Shown here: piece by piece, positions 57,172-64,000 of the stretch
Position numbering within the stretch: position 1 is the stretch's first letter
Layout of the letters: each line of letters begins with the position of its first letter
From: Channallabes apus
Lineage: Eukaryota > Chordata > Actinopteri > Siluriformes > Clariidae
Reading direction: 5' to 3'
DNA length: 64,000 bases
NCBI GenBank assembly: GCA_030522415.1
Contig: CM060107.1
Span: forward strand, 26,906,571-26,970,570
Position numbers and translations under genes: made by a program
The notes under the pieces: model-generated
Seen by the model: only the letters and a program-made list of their open reading frames with translations
The model's database searches: none
What the model was told of the DNA's origin: nothing

Positions 57172-59199
57172 ATCTAATGCGAATGGAAGAAAATCGAGCA
57201 GCAATACTGTATATTACTTCCTGGATAGGAAAAGTCAAGTCTTTCTGAATATCCTGTACGCATTCACTAAATAAGAGGACTTTCAATTTCTTCCTTTCTT
57301 TTTCATCTTAAGAATTAGAGATTAGTGGAAAAATATATTCAGGTATGAATCATAATTCTTTTGTGTGGCGATTCACGTATAGCCGCACTGACTCAAAAAT
57401 CGATTTTTAAAACCAATTACATTTATAATAGAAATGAACCAGTCGATCAGCCAGTGACATGAACGTGCTGGTTTGCAGTTTGATTGGCCATGACTGGTCA
57501 GCCTCAGATATAAACGATTCCGTACCAAGCGTAGAAGCTTCCAGGTGGCATTACATTATCATAAACTGTCAGTAAGCACCCAATCGAAATTTTTCCTCCA
57601 AACTCTGTGAGCAAATTAGTCTGAGACCCACTCAATACACACTCTTATACCTCATGTCTCAAAACACCACAAGTGCTAATTAGTCAGAAAATTGTGTGCA
57701 TTAAAAGGCCTGCATGCCCGCGTGAGAAGACACGTGTCCACACCCATTTTGAGACTTTGAGGCTTTTAAGGCTTTTGAAAAAACAGTGCAGCTTCTTTAT
57801 AATCCTACAGGTGAACTATTTGCACATTTTCATTGCGCATTTGTGGTAGGAGTGAAATATTTCTTAGTTTAAGAATTAGTTTAATTAAGCTTAGTTTGAT
57901 TAGAAATAATAAATATTGCAGATGACAGAGATGTGCGCTGCTTAGTAAAATGTTAAAATATTAAAATAAGTGTTAATAAGGTGTTTTGTATTGTTTAAAT
58001 GCTGCACTTGGCCTTTAATTGAGACACATAATGTTACAAGGAAGGGTACATTTATTTAATCATTAAACTTTTTAAAGTTTTTAAATTGTAATAATATCAG
58101 GTGAAAATATAATATCGAATCAGGATACTTATAAAATCTCAATGCTTATACAATTGTAATTTTAATTGAATCTGCATCCAAGAATCATGATATCGTGTTG
58201 GGAGTTGGTTGGTAATTCCCATCCCTGTAAGGCATTGTCTTTTGCCGAATAAGGATGCGCTTCAGTAACACCTGCAACTACTGTACATGCTAATTGCTAT
58301 CACTGCAAAATCAGAAAAGACCATTTTCACCCACAAATGTACGTAGATAACCATGACCCAGATGAACATGTGTGAATTGATCTCATATAAAGAAATCTTG
58401 TTATATGTTTAAGCTAATAAATAGAGAAATAAAGAAATATACTCAGCCAATTGATATATTTCAATTAATTGATTAACTAATCAAAACAACATCTTTTGGT
58501 CAACATGCTAACATGAAAAATCATTAAACAATCACCAGAATCCGAAGCGGCCTTCTATTCTATGCACACACGTCCCGTGATGAGATTATAGGTTTTATTA
58601 CATGATGCTGAAACTCAAAGTGTTCCAATATCAACTTAAAAACACAATAAACTCCTGGGAAAAAAAGCATGGACATTTCTATCATGATGCAATCGTTCAA
58701 ACTTTTCAAGATGGGAATCACCAGTCACGATACTATCAGGATACCTAGGTGCTGATTTAATTAAAATTGCGATTCAATAAGTATCACGATTCTATAAATG
58801 TGCCAATTCGATATTACATTTTCCCCAATTTTGTGCCAATTTTAAACCTTTAAAAAAGTTTAATGATATGCCATAAGAACTGGGCTACATTTATTATTAG
58901 TTTTTCACTTAAAAAAACAAGGGCAGCATTAACAATACAAAATAACTATAAACACAATAGCTTTGTGAAAGAAATGTGGTCATGACTCACCATGAGATCA
59001 CATAAATGCATGGTAAGGTTCCATTGTAAAAATTCAACAAGAGAAAACAGAGCTATGTTTAATAGTACAAGTAAGCGTATTTACACACACACACTCACAG
59101 GATTGGGACTAAACAACTGTGTGGCCATGAGAAAACCACTTGTTAGTGAGAATAATCCAAGTTTGAGTTAACCAAGTTTATGCTAGGGAGCATAAAGAT
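57172..59199. other. Intron with diffuse AT-rich repeat relics
   Basis: 57340-58230 and 58700-58830 look like old non-coding DNA-transposon sequence (CTGGTCAGCCTCAGATATAA also near 63735). No gene seen. Confidence 0.4.
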
Positions 59200-59460
59200 T
59201 AAACTTTGGAGCAATGGTAAAAAGGTAATGTGATCTGATGAGCCCAGACTGACCCTATCTCAGAGCGATGGGCACATCAATGCATGGAGGCGGGAAGCGC
59301 ATCATGCATAGTGCCCACTGCACAAGCCTCTAGAGGCAGTGTTATGATCTGGGGTTGCTTCAGTGGGTCAGGTCTAGGTTCAGCAAAGTTATGTGGCAAG
59401 AAAAATAAGGTCAGCTGATAACCAGGGTATCACATTAATAAATGGATAGAGCTAAAGGTG
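59200..59460 (+). pseudogene. Tc1-like transposase relic
   Basis: ATCTGATGAGCCCAGACTGA through GTTATGATCTGGGGTTGCTT match the first-Asp region of a Tc1 family. Frames are broken. Confidence 0.65.
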
Positions 59461-59571
59461 GCTGAATGAAACTGTTTCCCACAGGTGTGAAATATACCTG
59501 CAGTGGCAGCCAGTGGAATGGGACGGCATTACCTACCAGCCCAAAAGTGGTCTACTACAAACAGAGTGACA

Positions 59572-59690
59572 CGAAAAAGTATGTGAACCCTTTGGAATTT
59601 CATGATTTTCTGCATTAATTTGTCATGAAATGTGATCTGATCTTCGTCTAAGTCAAGAGTACTGACAAATAAAATGTGCCTGTAATACAA
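59572..59690 (+). repeat. Tc1-like terminus relic, left part
   Basis: AGTATGTGAACCCTTTGGAA and CTGCATTAATTTGTCATGAA match the relic at 42898. The likely right end is at 61805-61905 (GGGGGTCAACAATTTATTAA), so younger insertions may split one old element. Confidence 0.6.
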
Positions 59691-59892
59691 CCTGAATTCC
59701 GAAAAAGTTGGGACGTTTTTAAAATTTGAATAAAATGATAACTAAAAGAATTTCAAATCACATGAGCCATTTTATATTCACAATAGAACACAGAGAGCAT
59801 AAATGTTTAAACTGAGAAATCTATGCACAAACGATTATTTTTTCGATTAATCGGATAAAAACTAAATGCTTTAATTTGATGTTTTGCTTAAC

Positions 59893-61252
59893 TACAGGTC
59901 CTTCTCAAAAAATTAGCATATTGTGATAAAGTTCATTATTTTCTGTAATGTACTGATAAACATTAGACTTTCATATATTTTAGATTCATTACACACAACT
60001 GAAGTAGTTCAAGCCTTTTATTGTTTTAATATTGATGATTATGGCATACAGCTCATTAAAACCCAAAATCCCTATCTCAAAAAATTAGCATATCATGAAA
60101 AGGTTCTCTAAACGAGCTATTAACCTAATCATCTGAATCAACTAATTAACTCTAAACACCTGCAAAATATTCCTGAGGCTTTTAAAAACTCCCAGCCTGG
60201 TTCATTACTCAAAACCGCAATCATGGGTAAGACTGCCGACCTGACTGCTGTCCAGAAGGCCATCATTGACACCCTCAAGCAAGAGGGTAAGTCACAGAAA
60301 GACATTTCTGAACGAATAGGCTGTTCCCAGAGTGCTGTATCAAGGCACCTCAGTGGGAAGGAAAAAGTGTGGCAGAAAACGCTGCACCACGAGAAGAGGT
60401 GACCGGGCCCTGAGGAAGATTGTGGAGAAGGACCGATTCCAGACCTTGGGGGACCTGCGGAAGCAGTGGACTGAGTCTGGAGTAGAAACATCCAGAGCCA
60501 CCGTGCACAGGCGTGTGCAGGAAATGGGCTACAGGTTGCAAATTTTGCATGTCATTCGGAAATCAAGGTGCCAGAGTCTGGAGGAAGACTGGGGAGAGGG
60601 AAATGCCAAAATGCCTGAAGTCCAGTGTCAAGTACCCACAGTCAGTGATGGTCTGGGGTGCCATGTCAGCTGCTGGTGTTGGTCCACTGTGTTTTATCAA
60701 GGGCAGGGTCAATGCAGCTAGCTATCAGGAGATTTTGGAGCACTTCATGCTTCCATCTGCTGAAAAGCTTTATGGAGATGAAGATTTAATTTTTCAGCAC
60801 GACCTGGCACCTGCTCACAGTGCCAGAACCACTGGTAAATGGTTTACTGACCATGGTATTACTGTGCTCAATTGGCCTGCCAACTCTCCTGACCTGAACC
60901 CCATAGAGAATCTGTGGGATATTGTGAAGAGAAAGTTGAGAGACACAAGAATCTGCAAAAGGATTCCCGACCAAGTATTGAGTGCATAACTGAACATAAT
61001 TATTTGAAGGTTGACTTTTTTTGTATTAAAAACACTTTTCTTTTATTGGTCGGATGAAATATGCAAATTTTTTGAGATAGGGATTTTGGGTTTTCATGGG
61101 CTTTAATTTTCATATTAAAACAATAAAAGGCTTGAACTACTTCAGTTTGTGTGTAATGAATCTAAAATATATGAAAGTCTAATGTTTATCAGTACATTAC
61201 AGAAAATAATGAACTTCATCACAATATGCTAATTTTTTGAGAAGGACCTGTA
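59893..61252. mobile_element. Tc1-like transposon, second family, internally deleted
   Basis: The element (59895-61250, 1356 bp) has long near-perfect terminal inverted repeats beginning CAGGTCCTTCTCAAAAAATT (over 200 bp with an inner repeat AAATCCCTATCTCAAAAAAT) and TA flanks. Confidence 0.95.
60223..60989 (+). pseudogene. Tc1 transposase, deleted and frameshifted
   Basis: The start MGKTADLTAVQKAIIDTLKQ and HTH (ERIGCSQSAVSRHLSGK) are in one frame. The frame shifts near 60362 to KKCGRKRCTTRRGDRALRKI and again near 60540 to FGNQGARVWRK...QSVMVWGAMSAAG. The segment with the first catalytic Asp is missing. The second Asp (FQHDLAPAHSART) and the Glu (SPDLNPIENLWDIVKRK) remain. Not functional. 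Confidence 0.85.
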
Positions 61253-62106
61253 TAGCGGTAGCGGGTGGGTGCGGGATAAAACCTTGCGGAAGCGGGACTA
61301 AAAAAACCGTCCCATGCCCTGTTAGGATGTTTTTGATTGAAATAGTTTTTGATTTCAGTAAATATGACCTCCTAATGCATTAAATTCAACAAAAGACCAT
61401 TTTCAGTTCTTTACAACCTATAAAATGTTTTTAACTCTGTTGTACATAATAATTTGCAACAGTGTGTTATCAGTTGTTGTTTTTTTTTATAAATATTGTT
61501 ATCATTAGGAGGTTTGTTCAATAAAATTATACTGACTGTCATTTGCATCGACTAATTATGAAAATCAGAGAAAGATATAATTTGCGTAATAATTTGGAAC
61601 GCAGTATATAACTTTCAGAATTCAAATGCAAGCTGGCCATACCATATGCATTTTCACACCCCCATACCAGCAGAGATGCCGACTTTTGAACTGAACACCG
61701 ATAACACACTGGACGGTCTCCCTGCTCTCTAGCACGGAGGACACAGCATCCATGATTTCCAACCAGAATGTCAAATTTGCACCATAGAACACCTTGAAAA
61801 CTGATGAAAATGGGCTACAGGAAGTGCCTGGAAGAGGTTATTGATGCCATGGGAGGAGGGGGTCAACAATTTATTAATTCCAAATGGTTCACATACTTTT
61901 TCTTGTATATTTTTTTACATATGATCTTTCACACAATATTTTCATTGATTTTATATTTTTATAAATTTTTACATTTCAGAGATACAACCTACAAACCCTC
62001 CCCTCCATTCACCCATATGTGAAGAGTAAGAGAAAGTAAAAAAAAATTAAGAACTAAACACTAAACTTAACTAAACTAAATGTATCTAGGTGTCAGGATT
62101 GTGCAA
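61253..62106. other. Intron with Tc1 terminus relic
   Basis: 61805-61905 is the probable right end of the old Tc1 at 59572. Otherwise AT-rich sequence without a gene. Confidence 0.45.
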
Positions 62107-62810
62107 TACAGTGGACCATTTCCACTTGAACACCCCGGCTTGCGAATTTTGGACTTATGATCCAAAATTTTGCCTAGATTTTGCTTCACCACGAGAAGCA
62201 GTTTCGGCATACGAGCGATCAAGCCATGCATACTTACAGTAGCAGTGGAAATCGAAGTGAAGCAAGTTTACATTTTTTTAAGGATTTTTTTTTGTGTGCG
62301 CACAAAATACGACTATTTACAATTATATACAAAATATTCTGCTGTGTATGTGAATGCAAGTATAGTCTCAATTCCTGTATACTGTGTGAGTGGGGGTGTG
62401 AGAGTATTGTATTGGCCTCACCAGCTTTATGAGTCAATCCGGGAGCACGATGATAGAAAAACACTGTGCTGTGAAACTGTCCCAATGTATCCGCAAAGAG
62501 ACAGAAGGATTTATAGTCTTAAGCAGGACCCAGAAAAAAAGGGCGACCGTATAAACAACAATTTAGCGTTGGCCTCCTGGTGTATTGGTGCAAATTAATG
62601 TCTATTTGTTTTATATTTAACGTCTTTTACATGTCTTTTCTGAATTTTTTATAATTATATAAGAATTATATTGTTGGAAATTGGTAATACTGATAATATT
62701 TTTAGACGGCTAGAACGGACTATATGCATTTACTTTATTTCCTATGGGAAAATTTAGTTTCGCAATACAAGATTTCGCCTTGAGAGCTCGTATGCCAAGG
62801 TACCACTGTA
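62107..62810. mobile_element. Tc1/mariner-type MITE with TA flanks
   Basis: The element (62109-62808) begins CAGTGGACC and ends GGTACCACTG. Inner terminal sequence on both sides includes CATACGAGC. TA flanks both ends. Non-coding, same superfamily as 29493. Confidence 0.75.
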
Positions 62811-63006
62811 CAGAATGACATATCCTTTTTCAGCACAACCTAGGCAATATGATTAACTGAATCTTATTTTATTATTATTAATTTTACAAGCACATTGGAC
62901 AGTTTGGACACTAGAAGACCATTAGATAATAGTTAGAGCCCTACGGATTTTGCAAAAGTGGACTCCCTGCTAAAAGAACATATCTGAAGGTCTGAAATGG
63001 CCTCAC

Positions 63007-63325
63007 CTGAGCAGTTGAAGCCGTCTAGTACTCCATCTACTACTCCCTGTGTAGCGCGTTCAAACACCTCCATCTGTGTTGAATCCTCCCCAAAGACGTG
63101 GTCAAACATAAAAGTCACGTTTTTATTGTCCTTTCTTTCACTCTTACTTGTTGCTTTCTTCCCGCTTGGTTTGGTCCTGTCCTCCATCTCTTTGGGGTCA
63201 AAAATAATTGTTTTCTCATCCACTACATGGACTACCTTCCTTAACTTTTTTTTTGCTTCTTTGGCATTTAAGGGGCGGACACGGACCACCACTTTCATCT
63301 GGCTGCACACCCCTCCTTCCGCCAT
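63007..63325 (-). CDS. Kinesin-8 coding exon 1 (N-terminal motor)
   Basis: The reading frame opens at an ATG at 63325 and gives about 106 residues starting MAEGGVCSQMKVVVRVRP. It continues with VVHVVDEKTIIFDPKE and FMFDHVFGEDSTQMEVF and ends at GFNCS. This order (VRVRP beta strand, FDHVF, NCS just before the P-loop) is typical of KIF18A/KIF18B. The exon ends in a good donor (CAG|GTGAGG) in phase 1, and the phase-1 base joins exon 2 to give NCS-VFAYGAS. A possible 5'UTR splice acceptor (TTTTTAG) lies at 63353-63354, so the exon may begin at 63352. Frame is open throughout. The exon itself shows no lesion. Confidence 0.85.
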
Positions 63326-63352
63326 ATTGATGGCTGTTGGCTCAGGTCAACA

Positions 63353-63849
63353 CTAAAAACACATAAGGTCTGTGAGACAAATCACAACAACCAAACATCA
63401 TGTATTCAAACGTGCTGGACAGTAAGACAGTCATTAGATACACCTCTTTTTCATTTTAACCAGAAAATACTTTAAATAAAACCTAGATAAAGTTGTGCCC
63501 CTTGATATATGTTTGAGATTGTGATCTTGTTACAGAACACACTAGTGTTGCCAAATCCTTGAAACAGAAATAAGGGATAGGGCACTCTTTTACATTAATT
63601 GTGGGGGCAGGGGGTTACAACAGTTTTATACACCTTCATTCATAAGAAATTTCATCACAGGCCCCATCGTTTATTACTTTCTCTTTCTATATTAAAGGTA
63701 TCTGGGCTAGTTTACAGTTTGATTTGCCATAACCAGTGATCAGCCGATCAGCCTCAGATATGTACTGTAAACGCAGAAGCTGCTGAGTAGGGCAAGAGAA
63801 ATGCATTTTTACACTTAACACAGCATTAAGTTCTCTTCTGTGTTTTGAC
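63353..63849. promoter_or_regulatory. Upstream region or first intron of the kinesin gene
   Basis: Lies 5' of the first coding exon. A TTTTTAG acceptor at 63353-63354 suggests a 5'UTR intron rather than the promoter itself. No CpG-rich core or TATA box recognised. Confidence 0.35.
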
Positions 63850-64000
63850 TTTAGCTGTATTTTTGCTCTGGTGCTGTGGCTAAGGTTTAATTCTTGCCTC
63901 AGATCTGAGTGCGTTGAGTTTGCATGTTCTCCCCGAAAAGGTTAGGTTCTTCCCACAACCCTGTACGAAGGACAAGCGGTATAGAAGGTGAATGAAAAAA
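63850..64000 (+). repeat. SINE relic, plus orientation
   Basis: GAGTTTGCATGTTCTCCCC and the tail GACAAGCGGTATAGAAGGTG match the SINE at 34730 in inverted orientation. Confidence 0.7.

Larger units (their letters stand above)
2388..63325 (-). pseudogene. Kinesin-8 (KIF18-like) motor gene, whole locus, probably degenerate
   Basis: The minus strand carries, in the correct order, exons encoding pieces of a kinesin-8 motor: VVVRVRP start, P-loop [31 protein letters not shown] (switch I), YRNSKLT and neck, then coiled-coil tail exons. Most have canonical AG/GT borders. KIF18 motors are plus-end-directed, microtubule-depolymerising mitotic kinesins. Against function: exon 2 is one base out of phase with exon 3; no DLAGSE (switch II) exon was seen between 25.4 and 39.7 kb; SKLTRLLKDS reads SKLTWLLMDS; a stretch between exons 3 and 4 is short against KIF18A; and the tail exons are triplicated with incompatible phases. 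I infer a decaying paralogue. Assembly indels could mimic some of this. KIF18A versus KIF18B is not resolved. Confidence 0.65.

Noticed and set aside
59490..59570. Orphan exon with Cys and Trp (KYTCSGSQWNG)
   Set aside because: Too short to assign, no donor confirmed, and it sits among Tc1 relics.

Overview
This window looks like a stretch of teleost fish chromosome. It is AT-rich and intron-like, and it is packed with fish-type repeats: Tc1/mariner copies with DD34E transposases, BEL/Pao and Gmr1-like LTR elements, hAT elements, tRNA-derived SINEs with LINE-type tails, and (CA)n and (TA)n tracts. A catfish-like (otophysan) source is only a guess. No bacterial features are present.

The only host gene I can support is on the minus strand and runs the whole length of the window. 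It is a kinesin-8 (KIF18-like) motor. Its first coding exon is at 63007-63325. It is followed by P-loop (53252-53408), YNE/DLL (41304-41393), switch-I SSRSH (39725-39835), YRNSKLT (25210-25380) and neck (24430-24504) exons, and then coiled-coil tail exons. The P-loop exon is one base out of frame with the next exon. I could not find the DLAGSE (switch II) exon, and the conserved SKLTRLL reads SKLTWLL. I therefore read it as a decaying copy or pseudogene unless assembly errors explain the lesions.

Bases 1-22267 are a recent tandem triplication with a period of about 7.8-7.9 kb (unit 1 to 7411, unit 2 7412-15325, unit 3 15326-22267). Each unit carries the same two kinesin tail exons and a truncated Gmr1-like gag-protease gene (minus). 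Units 1 and 2 also carry a truncated, internally deleted BEL/Pao element (plus) abutting the next Gmr1 copy tail to tail. Unit 3 lacks BEL/Pao and was later hit by a structurally complete hAT transposon with an intact 601-aa transposase and a perfect 8-bp target duplication (16315-18583), and by a Tc1 element (20142-21760).

From 22.3 to 63 kb the sequence is kinesin intron filled with repeats. Notable items are: a ~1-kb-arm inverted repeat (31053-32050 / 34487-35825), each arm carrying two tRNA-like modules; a solo LTR (25665-26009); a GC-rich gypsy remnant with a 3' LTR (36790-37972); a hAT MITE with a 50-bp-arm hairpin (41834-42362); a hAT MITE nested in a Tc1/mariner-type MITE (44772-46377) and its inverted sister (54100-55024); two further copies of the young Tc1 family, one apparently mosaic (51583-53040) and one with a single nonsense codon (55153-56902); and another Tc1 with an internal deletion (59895-61250).

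Nothing here forms a multi-gene pathway. The biology is that of a kinesin locus being expanded by tandem duplication and broken up by transposons. All family calls come from reading motifs by eye, with no database search.
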